A stretch of DNA of 64,000 bases, from NCBI GenBank assembly GCA_016717705.1, contig JADKFD010000036.1, forward strand, positions 1 to 64,000. Direction: 5' to 3'. The notes beneath the pieces were generated by a model. The model made no database searches. It was not told the origin of the DNA and saw only the letters and a list, made by a program, of their open reading frames with translations. Positions 16,122-25,678 of this stretch are shown here, in pieces. The stretch is from Rhodanobacteraceae bacterium. Lineage in GTDB: Bacteria > Pseudomonadota > Gammaproteobacteria > Xanthomonadales > SZUA-5. Every line of letters starts with the position of its first letter. Position 1 is the stretch's first letter. A program made the position numbers and the translations under genes.

Positions 16122-16940
16122 TTAATCGCGATTGCGCGGCCCGATCGGCGTCTCCGGCACCGGGTAACCGGCTGCAGTGAACACCTCGACGATCTTGCGG
16201 TTGGTGTCGAAATACACCTGCCAGTAATGGTCGGTATGGGTGTACGGCCGCACGCAGAGCTTGGGACCTTCCGGGGTGAATTCGAGCAGATCGATATCCG
16301 GCGGCGGGTTGCTGCAAACATTGGCGATCGACGCGATCGCCGGCTTCAGCCGCGCGATGGCATCGATCGGCGAAACGCTGTTGGCAATCTTGGCCACGCA
16401 GTCGACGCGCCGATACGGCAAGGTGCTGAAGTTCTGGATATTGTCGGCGAAGATCTTGTTGTTGCCGACCACCACGATGGTGTTGTCCGGCGTGACCACT
16501 GTGGTGGCGAACAGACCCAGCTCACGCACCGTGCCCAGGGTGCCGCCGGCGCAGATGAAATCACCGACGTTGTAGGGGCGCAGCACCTGCATGAAGATGC
16601 CGGCGGCAAAACTGCCGAGCATGCCGCTCCAGGCCGCGCCGATGGCCAGACCAGCACCCGCGAGCAAGGCCGCAAACGACGTCGTCTTGACCCCGAACAT
16701 CTCCATCAGCGCCAGGATCAGCACGATGTTCAGCAACACCGAGACGATCGACTTCAGATAGTTGATCAGCGTGATGTCGAGCTTCTTGGCGCGCTCCATC
16801 ACCGCGCCCATGGCGCGCGTGGCGATGCCGATCAGCCAGCGACCGACCACCCAGGCGACGATCGCGCCGACAATCTTCAGGCCGATATCGACGCCCTGGG
16901 TGCTGAGATAACCCCACGCGCTCTGCAGACTGGCTTCCAT
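16122..16940 (-). CDS. Small-conductance mechanosensitive channel, MscS family
   Basis: A 272-residue protein with three N-terminal membrane helices; the pore-lining third helix is Gly/Ala-rich (AALLAGAGLAIGAAWSGML). The beta domain shows RPYNVGDFICAGGTLGTV and VVVGNNKIFADNIQNF, and the C-terminal alpha/beta domain ends near IGPRNRD. Length matches E. coli MscS. It opens under membrane tension to release osmolytes on osmotic downshock. Monocistronic by spacing. Confidence 0.92.
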   Translation of the reverse strand: MEASLQSAWGYLSTQGVDIGLKIVGAIVAWVVGRWLIGIATRAMGAVMERAKKLDITLINYLKSIVSVLLNIVLILALMEMFGVKTTSFAALLAGAGLAIGAAWSGMLGSFAAGIFMQVLRPYNVGDFICAGGTLGTVRELGLFATTVVTPDNTIVVVGNNKIFADNIQNFSTLPYRRVDCVAKIANSVSPIDAIARLKPAIASIANVCSNPPPDIDLLEFTPEGPKLCVRPYTHTDHYWQVYFDTNRKIVEVFTAAGYPVPETPIGPRNRD

Positions 16941-17070
16941 GGTCGTCCTCGAAGTCGTCGCCTATGAAGGTCGACGTTGTAGCTTCTGAATGCGCACGAA
17001 GCAAGAGCGCCGGGCGTCGCGCGTAAGGGGCGTAGCGCACTGGCGAAGCTTGAGGACGCGCGTGCCCGGC

Positions 17071-17868
17071 CTACTTCGGCGGCGAGAGCGCTGGCGGCAT
17101 GCTGTTCAACAGATTCACCAACGCCGCGTCGGCGAAATCGACGCGGACCAGCCCGACGCGCGGGAATTCGACGTCGATGATCACGTACAGCACCATGCTG
17201 ATGGTCAGCGCGAAGGCTACCGCGTGCCACACATGGCGCCGGCGCGCCACGCCCATGTTGTAACCGCCGAGGAATCCGCAGACCATGGCCAGACCGACCA
17301 GCAGCATGTAGATGATCATCGGCGGGTGCGTGCGCGCGGCCAGCCAGCGGGTACTGGTGATGTCGATCATCTCGTTGACCGGGTCGAGCACCGCGTCGAC
17401 GATCGGCGGACCTTGATGCTGTTGCAACGCGGCGATGGTGAGTTTCCAGATCTCGTTCTGCAGCCTGGCAGTGTCATCGACCCCGCCCTGAAGCGTGATG
17501 GCCGAGGACTTCAGTCGCACTTCCACGTACTGTCGGTAAAGATTGCGCAGTTCCGGCTGGCTGTCCGCCGGCAGCAGGCCGATGCGCAGGTAGGCGGTGC
17601 CGATGGCGTTGGCTTCGTCGTTGATCAACTCGCGGCGATCGCCAAAACGCGAAGCCGCGCCGGAAAAGACGAACGCCAGCAGCAGCCCCAACAGCGCGAA
17701 CACCGCTGAATCCATCATGGTCGTACCTTTCTCGGCGCCCTCCGGGTCGCGCAGGACACGCCGGTTGCCGCGTCGCCAACCGAACTCCATGGCGACCAGT
17801 ATCAGGACAATCAACCCGGCGAGCAGCGCCAGCACAAGGGCGATCGCGGGGTATTCGGCTGCAAACAT
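17071..17868 (-). CDS. DUF4239-type (bestrophin-like) membrane protein
   Basis: A 265-residue protein from ATG 17868 (an in-frame TTG at 17889 is less likely). One N-terminal helix (IALVLALLAGLIVLILVAM), then a second (AVFALLGLLLAFVFSGAAS), then a soluble helical section (INDEANAIGTAYLRIGLLP) and two C-terminal helices (MIIYMLLVGLAMVCGFLGG and AFALTISMVLYVIID). This layout matches DUF4239 proteins, sometimes called bestrophin-like. Function is unknown; a channel or stress role is speculation. The upstream gene is divergent. Confidence 0.75.
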   Translation of the reverse strand: MFAAEYPAIALVLALLAGLIVLILVAMEFGWRRGNRRVLRDPEGAEKGTTMMDSAVFALLGLLLAFVFSGAASRFGDRRELINDEANAIGTAYLRIGLLPADSQPELRNLYRQYVEVRLKSSAITLQGGVDDTARLQNEIWKLTIAALQQHQGPPIVDAVLDPVNEMIDITSTRWLAARTHPPMIIYMLLVGLAMVCGFLGGYNMGVARRRHVWHAVAFALTISMVLYVIIDVEFPRVGLVRVDFADAALVNLLNSMPPALSPPK

Positions 17869-17948
17869 GGACAGGCAATCCCGGCACAAATCAACGTTGC
17901 CGATTCCACCACGTTAGCCTGACTACGAGCAAACCTGGCGTCTGCGCA

Positions 17949-18506
17949 ATGGACTCATCGCAGCGCTGGGCGGGGCTGTCGGGTAAAGACGGAAAACCGC
18001 CGCCCCGAGTTCTTGGGATAGCGCTGGAGTGTCTTCTGGCAGCGCTGAGCGGCGGCTGCGATAGCCAAGACGACGCAGCCAGACGCGAGTACTTCAAGGC
18101 GCTGGAGCTGAGCAAGACCGGCTTTCCCGAGGAGCAGCAGCTGGCGCACATCGATCATGCGGGTAAGTTCGCGGGCAACCATGCGCTTGCCGCGGTGCTG
18201 CTGATGGAAGGCCGCTTCAATGAAGCCCTCGGCCTGCTCGACGAGCTGATCGCAACAGCAGACAGTGCACACTCAGGCTTGCCGAAAACCCTGCGCCTGC
18301 TGGTGCATGCGGCCATGGATCGGCCCGATCTGGTCACCGCGGAGTTCGACGCGCAATCCCTCGCGGCGGCCGAACACTGGCCCGAGATGGGTTATCGATA
18401 CTGGTTCGTGGTGCGCAATTGCAGCAATGCCTTCTTCACCTCCACCGCGGGCGAAGTGCTGGCCAAAGCGCAGGGAATCCTCGCCGCATCAGCGCCCGCT
18501 CATTGA
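17949..18506 (+). CDS. Hypothetical protein, possibly exported
   Basis: A 185-residue frame with no family I recognise. Residues 20-37 are hydrophobic and end in LSGGC followed by DSQDD, a weak lipobox, so it could be a lipoprotein. The rest is helical and TPR-like in feel (AVLLMEGRFNEALGLLDELIATA). It is convergent with the RRM gene. No strong ribosome site is visible at the ATG, so the start may lie further in. Confidence 0.5.
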   Translation: MDSSQRWAGLSGKDGKPPPRVLGIALECLLAALSGGCDSQDDAARREYFKALELSKTGFPEEQQLAHIDHAGKFAGNHALAAVLLMEGRFNEALGLLDELIATADSAHSGLPKTLRLLVHAAMDRPDLVTAEFDAQSLAAAEHWPEMGYRYWFVVRNCSNAFFTSTAGEVLAKAQGILAASAPAH

Positions 18507-18538
18507 CCGCTGCCGCGGCCAGCCTGTCGACGATCGTC

Positions 18539-19439
18539 TCAAGCGCGTTCGTCGCCCGACTCGTCGGTTTCATCCGCCGCATCGATGCTTTCATCGACTT
18601 GCGCATCGTCGACTTCCGCTGATTCGTCGCCGTCGACCGCCTCGACCTCCGCTGACGCGTCGCCGTCGGACTCTTCCTCTTCGCCCGCAAGATCTTCGCT
18701 GGCGTCGAGCGCAGCCTCGCCATCATCCATGGCTTCGTCCGCGGCGCGGATCGGCGTCCAGAGCGTCCAGTTCGGCATCTACCTCGGCGTCATCGAGCAC
18801 CTCGTCGCTGCTCGGTTCGTCGGCTGCGACGTCGCCGACAGCGGGCACGTCGGCGACCGTTGGTGTTGGTGTTGGTGTTGGTGCTGGTGTTGGTGTTGGT
18901 GTTGGTGTTGGTGTTGGTGTTGGTGTTGGTGTTGGTGTTGGCGGCTTCGGACTCGAGTCAAGGCCAGCTGCAGGGCCCAGACCGCCGCCGCCGCCGAGGC
19001 CACCGCGCACACTGCCACCGCCGCCAAAGCCACCGGCAGGACGTGCACCACCGCCGCCACCAAAGCCACCGGCGGGGCGCGCGGTGCCCGCGTCGGCGGA
19101 CTCCCTCGGCTCAGCGCGCTTGACCACGATGGTGTGGCCATCGAGGTCGGATCCGTCGAGGGCGACGATCGCTGCCCGTGCCTCCTGATCGTCAGGCATT
19201 TCTACAAAGCCGTATCCCTTGGACCTCCCGGTTGCGCTATCGGTGATGACTTTGGCGCTGGACACGGCACCGAATTGCTCGAACGCTTCCCGCAAGGACT
19301 CGCTGGACGTGCTGAAGTTCAGCTTTGCGACAAAGATGTTCGCCGCGCCTGCCGCCGGCGCCTGGGCCAGTGCGAGCGCAGCCAGGATGGTGATGATGGC
19401 GAATCGGCACGGCAGCAAGGTCAAACGGAGGATCGGCAT
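18539..19439 (-). CDS. Exported RRM-domain RNA-binding protein with Gly-rich, Thr-Pro and acidic tails (probable frameshift)
   Basis: ATG 19439 has GGGAG about 9 bases upstream and opens a signal peptide (LPCRFAIITILAALALAQA, cut near AGA-A). A complete RRM follows, with RNP2 (IFVAKL) and RNP1 (KGYGFVEM). Next comes a Gly/Phe-rich linker with repeats like RPAGGFGGGG, then a Pro-Thr repeat from the hexanucleotide array at 18859-18941, then an acidic region. As read, the frame ends at 18723 (DPRRGRSHG), but the adjacent frame continues as Asp/Glu-rich protein to 18539. One extra base near 18748 would explain this; the restored length is about 299 residues. Bacterial RRM proteins are normally cytoplasmic, so a signal peptide is unusual. 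Confidence 0.72.
18859..18941. repeat. GTTGGT hexanucleotide microsatellite
   Basis: About 14 tandem copies of GTTGGT with one variant unit (GCTGGT near 18883) inside the RRM gene. On the minus strand they encode Thr-Pro repeats with one Ala-Pro. A unit of six bases keeps the frame when copy number changes, so linker length can vary without breaking the protein. Confidence 0.9.
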
Positions 19440-19632
19440 GGCAGAACACTCCCGGTGAACCGGCCGCGCAAGGGCGGCTCGCGGGATCATGCTGCCACGA
19501 ATGCGTCTTCGGTTGCGGCTTGCAGCGGGCAACTGGTGTAGCGTGATTCATCCCGGAAACCTCAGTTGAACGCTTTTGAGCCGCCCAACTGAAGCTTCCA
19601 GGATCATCAATCTCAAATGGAGACCGGGCGTC

Positions 19633-21720
19633 ATGTCTGCTGCACGCAAGCGGGTGATGGTGCTGGCGCTGTGGACGCTGCTCGCGGCGCCGCTGGCGGC
19701 GCAAACCGAAATCGAAGTCGATCCGGGCGTTGTGCCAGCGAGCGCGGCGCAAGCGGAGCCGGTCGCAGCGCCAATCCCGGCCGAGCAGCCGGATGCGACG
19801 CTGGCCGAGTTGCCGGCGCCGACCACCAGTAGCGAGATGCCGGTCGACGAGCAGATTGCGGAGACTCCGCCGCCTGCGCCAGACGCCGGCGCTGACGCCG
19901 AGCGTGTCGCGCTCAAGGCCTACGTCGACGGCGTGCTGTCGAGCCTGCAGCGCGAGCACGGACTGGCCGCGGTGACGCTGGCCGTGGTCAAGGACGACGC
20001 CCTGTGGCTCGCCCAGGGCTACGGCCAGGCGGATCTGGCGAGCGCGCGCCCGGTCATTGCCGACACCACGCTGTTCCGCATCGGCTCGGTGTCCAAGACC
20101 TTCATCTGGACCGCAGTGATGCTGCTGGTCGAGCGCGGGCAGATCGATCTCGACGCCGATCTCAACAGCTACCTGAAGACAGTCCGTATCGCCGAAGCCT
20201 TCGGCACGCCGGTGACCATGCGCCAGCTGATGCACCACCGCGCCGGCTTCGAGGACAGCATGCGGCTGTTCGCGGTGGGCGACGACGATCCGCGCACGCT
20301 GGCCGAGGTGCTGGCGCAGCAGCAGCCCAAACGCGTCTACGCACCCGGCTTGCGCACCTCGTATTCGAACTGGGGTGCCGCGTTGGCGGCGCAGGTGGTC
20401 GCCGACGTCAGCGGCAAGGACTACGGGGATTTCCTGCGCGGCGAAATCCTCGATCCACTCGGCATGCACGCCACCACCTGGATCGCGCCAGCGAAACTCG
20501 ACGCGGCGCAGCGCGCCAATCTCGCCACCGGCTACAAGAAGGACCAGGGCGCGCTGGGCCTGCAGGGCTACATGCAGATCGGCGCCTATTGGCCCGCTGG
20601 CGGCATTGCTTCGACCGCCACCGACATGGCGCGCTGGATGCGCTTTCACCTGAATGGCGGCGAGTTGGAGGGTGTACGCCTGATGCGCGCCGATACCCAT
20701 GCCAGCATGTGGACGCGCGCCTATGACGACCGTCCGGGCGCGCCGGACCTGGCGCACGGTTTCCAGGACCGCAGCTACCACGGACTGCGCCTGCTCGGCC
20801 ACGGCGGCGCGACGGCAGCCTTCTTGAGCAACATGGTGCTGGTACCGGAACTGCGTCTGGGCATCTACATCTCGCAGAACAGTGCGCAGACGCGGCTGCC
20901 GATCACCCAGTTGCCGGAGCTGACCGTCGACCACTTCCATGGCAGCGGTTTCGTCGCGGCGGCAGCGGTCACCTCCGGCGAAACCGGCGCCCTGTCCGAG
21001 CTGACCGGCACCTATCTGCAGAATCGTCGCGTGTTCTCCAGTTTCGCTGCGGTGCTGGGCCTGGACTCAACGGCGACGGTTACAGCGCGTTCGGATGACA
21101 CCCTGCTGCTCGAATCCGGCGATGACAGCAAGCAGTACCGCCGGGTGGGCAAGGAACGCGATCTGTTCGAGGCCGCCGACGGCGCGCGCATCGCCTTCGT
21201 GCGCGAGGGTGGTCGCGCCGTCGCGCTGGCCGACAGCTCGGGCGTGCACACGCTGGAAAAAGTCGGACTGTTGACGGCGCCGATGACGCTGTTTGGCGCC
21301 CTGGGCGCCTGTCTGCTGCTGGCGCTGACCAGTCTGCTCGGCTTCTGCTGGCGCCTCGGTCGCGGGCCGAGCTACGGCGAAGGCTTTGCCGCTGGCCTGG
21401 CCGCAACGGTCAGCCTGTTGTCCTCGCTGTGCGTGCTCGGCTTCGTCGTCATGGTCATCCTGATGGCGATCGAGCTTTCCGGCCTCGACCTCAGCACCAT
21501 GGCAGCGACTTATCCAAACGAGTCCATGCTGCACGTCAGTTACGCCGGCTGGGCCATGGCCGGCGCCGCCGCGGCGATGCTGCTCGCCCTGCTGCCGGCC
21601 TGGCTGGCCACCGGCTGGGGCCTGTGGCGACGCCTGCATTTCAGCGTGTTCGCCGTAGCATTGGCATGCGCTGCCGGGCTGCTGTGGCACTGGCGGGTGT
21701 ACGCCGCACCGGTGTACTGA
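19633..21720 (+). CDS. Secreted serine hydrolase (class C beta-lactamase family) with C-terminal membrane helices
   Basis: A 695-residue protein from ATG 19633. Signal peptide (VMVLALWTLLAAPLAAQ), an Ala/Pro/Glu-rich spacer, then a beta-lactamase/esterase domain with S-x-x-K in RIGSVSKTFIWTA, Y-x-N in TSYSNWGAAL and the H-x-G equivalent in LLGHGGATAAF. After a beta-rich section, the last 170 residues hold four hydrophobic helices (for example MTLFGALGACLLLALTSLL and GFVVMVILMAIEL). Such proteins hydrolyse peptide, ester or D-amino-acid bonds; the substrate cannot be told from sequence. The membrane tail would anchor the hydrolase at the periplasmic face. Confidence 0.87.
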   Translation: MSAARKRVMVLALWTLLAAPLAAQTEIEVDPGVVPASAAQAEPVAAPIPAEQPDATLAELPAPTTSSEMPVDEQIAETPPPAPDAGADAERVALKAYVDGVLSSLQREHGLAAVTLAVVKDDALWLAQGYGQADLASARPVIADTTLFRIGSVSKTFIWTAVMLLVERGQIDLDADLNSYLKTVRIAEAFGTPVTMRQLMHHRAGFEDSMRLFAVGDDDPRTLAEVLAQQQPKRVYAPGLRTSYSNWGAALAAQVVADVSGKDYGDFLRGEILDPLGMHATTWIAPAKLDAAQRANLATGYKKDQGALGLQGYMQIGAYWPAGGIASTATDMARWMRFHLNGGELEGVRLMRADTHASMWTRAYDDRPGAPDLAHGFQDRSYHGLRLLGHGGATAAFLSNMVLVPELRLGIYISQNSAQTRLPITQLPELTVDHFHGSGFVAAAAVTSGETGALSELTGTYLQNRRVFSSFAAVLGLDSTATVTARSDDTLLLESGDDSKQYRRVGKERDLFEAADGARIAFVREGGRAVALADSSGVHTLEKVGLLTAPMTLFGALGACLLLALTSLLGFCWRLGRGPSYGEGFAAGLAATVSLLSSLCVLGFVVMVILMAIELSGLDLSTMAATYPNESMLHVSYAGWAMAGAAAAMLLALLPAWLATGWGLWRRLHFSVFAVALACAAGLLWHWRVYAAPVY

Positions 21721-21803
21721 AGTTCGCGCTCGCCACGCTGCACGTTGCAACCTCGTCGCGTTGCGCGGGTCGGCCCTGCGAGCGCCCGGATCATCGGCCA
21801 GGG

Positions 21804-22958
21804 TCAGGCGCGCGCCAGTCGATGGTAAAGATCGACCACCCGCTGCATCAAAGCGGGTGCGCTCCAGGCCTCGGCGTCCACCGGGCCAGCAGCCGAGAGT
21901 CGCCGGCGTTCTTCCGGGGAGCGCAGCAGTTGACTGACATGACCGGCGAATTCGGCGACATTCTCGGCACTGATCCGCGCACTCCGGGCTCGTTCAAGCA
22001 CCGTGGCGGTTCCCATCACCGCGGTAGAGACGATCGGCACCCCCAGCGCCATGGCCTCGATCAACACCAGCCCCTGCGTTTCCGTCGGCGACGCGAACAC
22101 GAAGATATCGCCGGCCTTGTAGCAATCCAGCAGTTGTGTGCTGCGGTCCAGATTGCCGAGAAAGCCGACGTGGTCGTGCAGGCCCAGATCACGTGCGCGC
22201 TGCTTCAATCGCGGCGCATCCGGCCCCTCACCGGCGACGACGAAATAAAGGTCGGGAAACTCCTTGACCAGAACTCGCGCGACGTCCAGCAGAAACACGA
22301 TGTTTTTCTCGACTGCCAGTCGACTGACGGTCACCAGAGTCGGTCGCTCGCGGCCAATTCCGTGCAGTTCGCGAAACCGGGCGCCGTCGCCACCACTGAA
22401 CTCGTCGAGGTGGATTCCGGTGGGAATGACCGTCGACGACGTGCGAATACCGTATCCATTCAGGACGCGCAACATTTGTTGTGTCGGCACGATCAGATGA
22501 TCAACGCCATGACACAGCCGCCGCGAGATCCAGCGGGCGCCGGAACGCAAGGCAGGCGCTGGCAACCACGGCATATAATGCGACACATACTGTTCGAAAT
22601 AGGTGTGATAGGTCTCGACCGTGGGGATGCCGCTCAACCGACTCAGGCGCGTCCCAAGCTGGTGCGCCCGAAACGGCGTATGAATGTGAATCACGTCGAA
22701 GCGTCGAGCCAACAACTGCGGCAGCAGACCGCGCAATGCCGAGCTCTTGATCAAGCGATCTTCCGGATCAAAGAAGATCCGCCGCGACGGCAGGCGAATC
22801 AGCTCGAATTCCTCGGTCTGGTCTTCGGGACCGTAACTCGGCGCCACCACCGTGACTTCGTGACCGCGGCGAACGAGATCTCGGGCAAAGGTCCGCATCG
22901 AGGCAGACACGCCGTTGACCCGGGGGAAATAAACGTCGGACAGCATCAATATGCGCAT
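21804..22958 (-). CDS. Glycosyltransferase family 4 protein
   Basis: A 384-residue GT-B glycosyltransferase. The N-domain begins MRILMLSDVYFPRVNGVS with the family's conserved loop; DVIHIHTPFRAHQLG and YHTYFEQYVSHYMP follow. The C-domain has LVTVSRLAVEKN and the nucleotide-sugar-binding E-x7-E segment in ASPTETQGLVLIEAMALG. It resembles enzymes that glucosylate or mannosylate diacylglycerol or phosphatidylinositol, but acceptor and donor cannot be fixed here. No neighbouring polysaccharide cluster is present. The start ATG has only a weak ribosome site. Confidence 0.88.
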   Translation of the reverse strand: MRILMLSDVYFPRVNGVSASMRTFARDLVRRGHEVTVVAPSYGPEDQTEEFELIRLPSRRIFFDPEDRLIKSSALRGLLPQLLARRFDVIHIHTPFRAHQLGTRLSRLSGIPTVETYHTYFEQYVSHYMPWLPAPALRSGARWISRRLCHGVDHLIVPTQQMLRVLNGYGIRTSSTVIPTGIHLDEFSGGDGARFRELHGIGRERPTLVTVSRLAVEKNIVFLLDVARVLVKEFPDLYFVVAGEGPDAPRLKQRARDLGLHDHVGFLGNLDRSTQLLDCYKAGDIFVFASPTETQGLVLIEAMALGVPIVSTAVMGTATVLERARSARISAENVAEFAGHVSQLLRSPEERRRLSAAGPVDAEAWSAPALMQRVVDLYHRLARA

Positions 22959-23016
22959 GGCCGCGCAGCATATGCTGGCCTGATGACAACTTCATGGCAG
23001 AACTGACCGCAGCAAT

Positions 23017-23466
23017 CTATTCCACGACCGGAGAAAATTCCCCGCTCCAGCCGCTGGTCGCAATACGCAACTGGTCTGAATCGAGCTTGGTCAGTGTGAA
23101 CTTTCCGCCATTTTTCAATGAGCTGCGCAAAATCCACCCGGCTGCCGGCCCGATGCGAATCTGCTTGGCGGAGAACCGAGCCTCGAAAACCGAGCCCGAT
23201 CTGCAAATGGCACCGGAACTCTCCGCCCAAAGCCCTTCTCCAGTCTTGGTGAACCCGAGCAGCAAAGACCCGTGGTTTTCAACGATGGACAGCACCAGGG
23301 GCCTGCCGTCATCCATCGTTGTCTCTGCCCACGTCTGCGGCAAGGCCGGTTCGTCCAGCAGGCGTTCCAGTTCCTTGATCGTCGTCGCACAGACCGGCGA
23401 GGCTGCGACCTCGCCATTCAAGGTCAGCAGAACGGGGAGCAGGAACCAGTAACAAGTTCGAAGCAT
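23017..23466 (-). CDS. Hypothetical secreted protein
   Basis: A 149-residue protein with a signal peptide (LRTCYWFLLPVLLTLNGEVAAS). The mature part has a Cys near its start (VCATTIKELERLL), a second in GAICRSGSV and a beta-rich pattern (LSIVENHGSLLLGFTKTG). I do not recognise a family. The two cysteines could form a disulphide in the periplasm. It is divergent from the di-haem peroxidase gene. The frame is open upstream of the chosen ATG but without signal-peptide logic. Confidence 0.6.
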   Translation of the reverse strand: MLRTCYWFLLPVLLTLNGEVAASPVCATTIKELERLLDEPALPQTWAETTMDDGRPLVLSIVENHGSLLLGFTKTGEGLWAESSGAICRSGSVFEARFSAKQIRIGPAAGWILRSSLKNGGKFTLTKLDSDQLRIATSGWSGEFSPVVE

Positions 23467-23786
23467 GGCGAGACCCGTGCTTGGTGACCTGAAGGCGGTG
23501 ATCTGAGGGCGGCTACTGGCGTCGCGGGCAGATGCTAGATCGCGATTGTTGCAGTCGTGAGCGAATCGGATCGGCGATCCAGGGCCCCGAGACCGCGATC
23601 GGAATCCGAATCCGCGTGAGCGTCCGCGCGACTGGACTCCGCTGCAGAAAGCGGCGTTGCCGGCCGTCACCGGCTGCAGCGCTGCCCGGCTTGGCGCAAC
23701 TTGCCGGCATTCCCACGCAGCCCTCCATCCTTGCTGCACATTCAGACCCTAAGCTGCGCCACAAGTCTCCCGATGGAAGCCACACC

Positions 23787-25436
23787 GTGCGCGCATTCCT
23801 GAACTTCGCCGCCACCGCTCTGCTGTCGGCCCTCGCCCTGGCACCGCGCATCGTCGCCGCGCAGGGCGGCCCACCGCCGCTGCCGCCGCTCGGCGCGCCG
23901 CCGATTCCGGCGAGCAATCCGCAGACGCCGGCCAAGATCGCGCTCGGGCAAGCGCTGTATTGGGACGAGCAGCTGTCGATCACCGGCACGGTGGCCTGCG
24001 GCACCTGCCATATGCCGCGCGCCGGGGGCAATGAGCCGCGCACGGCGCAGCCCAACAGCGCCAGCGTCAATCCCGGCAGCGACCAGTTGTTCGGCAGCAA
24101 CGACGATATCGTCGGCTCGATGGGCGTCGCCAACCACGACGCCGACGGCCTGTACCAGACCTCTGCCTTGTTCGGGATGGCGCCGCAGGTCGGCACCCGG
24201 CAATCGCAGTCGGCGATCAACGCGGCCTACCCGACCACCTTGTTCTGGGATGGCCGCGCCGGCAGCGTGTTTGTCGACCCGATCACCCAGACCACGCTGA
24301 TCGCCAACGGCGGCGCACTCGAAAACCAGGCGCTCGGACCCGTGGTCAACGGTGTCGAAATGGCGCACACCGCGCGCACGCTGCTCGATGTCGCCACCCG
24401 CGTTGCCGGCGTGCGTCCGCTGCGACTGTCGCCGTACGTGCCGCCAGCGCTGCAGAGCTGGATTGCCAATCGCGATTACCCGACGCTGTTTGCCGAAGTA
24501 TTCGGCAGCAACGAAGTCACACCGGCGCGGATTGCGCTGGCGATCGCCAGCTACGAGCGTTCGCTGATCGCCAACCAGACGCCGCATGACCTGCAGAGCC
24601 TGACCCAGGCCGAAGTGGCCGGACGCCAGGCCTTCCAACAGGCTGGCTGCGCACGCTGCCATGGCGGCCCGCTGCTCAGCGACAATGATTTCCACTACAT
24701 CGGCGTGCGCCCGCAAAACGCCGATCCTGGCCGCTTTGCGGTGACCGCCAACAATGCCGATCGCGGGCGCATGCGCACGCCGCCGTTGCGCAACGTGGAA
24801 CTGTCGGCGCCCTACTTCGCCGACGGGCGTTTCCGCACGCTCGAGGAAGTGGTCGATTTCTACAACCGCGGCGGCGATTTCACGGCGCCGAACAAGGACC
24901 CCCGGATCGTGCCGCTGGGCCTCAACGCGCAACAACGCGCGGCCATCGTCACTTTCCTCAAGCGTCCATTGACCGATCCGCGCGCGCAGAACGAAACGGG
25001 ACCCTTCGAACGACCGATGTTGTTCAGTGAGTCACCCTACCTGCCGCAACCAGCCAGTGCCGGCACCCCCGGCCTTGGCGCCACCACGCCTCGATTGTTC
25101 GCCGCCGAGCCGCCGCTGGCCGGCAGCAGCGAATTCACCATTGGCGTCGACCGCGGTCGCGCACTGGCCGCGGCGCGCGCCGTGTTGTCGCTGTCGGACC
25201 CGACGTCGGCGGACGCGCCCGCAGTGCTGACGCAGAACTTCGCGCTGACCAGCAGCGGCAGTGGCTCGATGCACCTTGCTCTGCCCAATGACGCCAATCT
25301 CCAGGGCGTGACCCTGTACCTGCGCGTGTTCGTCGAGGACGCTGCGGCCAGCGGCGGCTGGTCGTCGAGTAACAGCGTCAGCTTCCAGTTGCTGGAGATC
25401 AACGATGAGGTGTTCCGCCAGGGCTTCGAGGACTGA
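23787..25436 (+). CDS. Di-haem cytochrome c peroxidase family protein with F-x-x-G-F-E tail
   Basis: A 549-residue product from GTG 23787, preceded by GGAAG; the frame is open to 23532 but only this start puts the signal peptide (FLNFAATALLSALALAPRIVA) at the N-terminus. Two c-type haem sites are seen: CGTCH (VACGTCHMPRAGG) and CARCH (AGCARCHGGPLL), with conserved surroundings LFWDGRAG, RTPPLRNVELSAPYFADG and PFERP-like text. This is the MauG/CcpA-type peroxidase fold. About 120 extra residues follow the peroxidase core and end EVFRQGFED, the tail shared with four other secreted proteins here. It probably acts in the periplasm or at the cell surface. Confidence 0.88.
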   Translation: MRAFLNFAATALLSALALAPRIVAAQGGPPPLPPLGAPPIPASNPQTPAKIALGQALYWDEQLSITGTVACGTCHMPRAGGNEPRTAQPNSASVNPGSDQLFGSNDDIVGSMGVANHDADGLYQTSALFGMAPQVGTRQSQSAINAAYPTTLFWDGRAGSVFVDPITQTTLIANGGALENQALGPVVNGVEMAHTARTLLDVATRVAGVRPLRLSPYVPPALQSWIANRDYPTLFAEVFGSNEVTPARIALAIASYERSLIANQTPHDLQSLTQAEVAGRQAFQQAGCARCHGGPLLSDNDFHYIGVRPQNADPGRFAVTANNADRGRMRTPPLRNVELSAPYFADGRFRTLEEVVDFYNRGGDFTAPNKDPRIVPLGLNAQQRAAIVTFLKRPLTDPRAQNETGPFERPMLFSESPYLPQPASAGTPGLGATTPRLFAAEPPLAGSSEFTIGVDRGRALAAARAVLSLSDPTSADAPAVLTQNFALTSSGSGSMHLALPNDANLQGVTLYLRVFVEDAAASGGWSSSNSVSFQLLEINDEVFRQGFED

Positions 25437-25531
25437 TCCTGGAAGTCGTCGGCAATCGGCGCCAGGACTTGATCGAAGGCTCGGTGGCGCACGCGGGGTG
25501 TGCTGGCGCACGGAAGGCCACTGCCGGCGCT

Positions 25532-25647
25532 GGGGGGGGAGAGAAAAAAAGGGGAAAAGGAAGGAGAAGGAAGAAAGGGAAGGGAAAGGGAGAAAAAAGA
25601 AGAAGGGGAGGGAGGAAGGAGAAAAAGAAAAAGAGAAGGGGGGGGGG
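25532..25647. repeat. 116-base uninterrupted homopurine tract
   Basis: From the first G after TGCCGGCGCT to the C of GGGCGATC, every base on the plus strand is A or G, including runs of eight G, seven A and ten G. It occupies most of the gap between the peroxidase and CBS-domain genes. Such a tract could form triplex (H-) DNA, but in a G+C-rich genome it may equally be a gap-fill or base-calling artefact. Confidence 0.9.
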
Positions 25648-25678
25648 CGATCTGCGGGTCGAAACAGGAAACCCGCCG

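Noticed and set aside
18859..18941. CRISPR array
   Set aside because: A pure hexanucleotide microsatellite with no spacers, inside a coding region. No direct-repeat/spacer array is present anywhere in the window.
25469..25678. N-terminal extension of the CBS protein through the purine tract
   Set aside because: It encodes only Lys/Arg/Gly from a homopurine run; the ATG at 25679 has its own ribosome site and starts the CBS domain.
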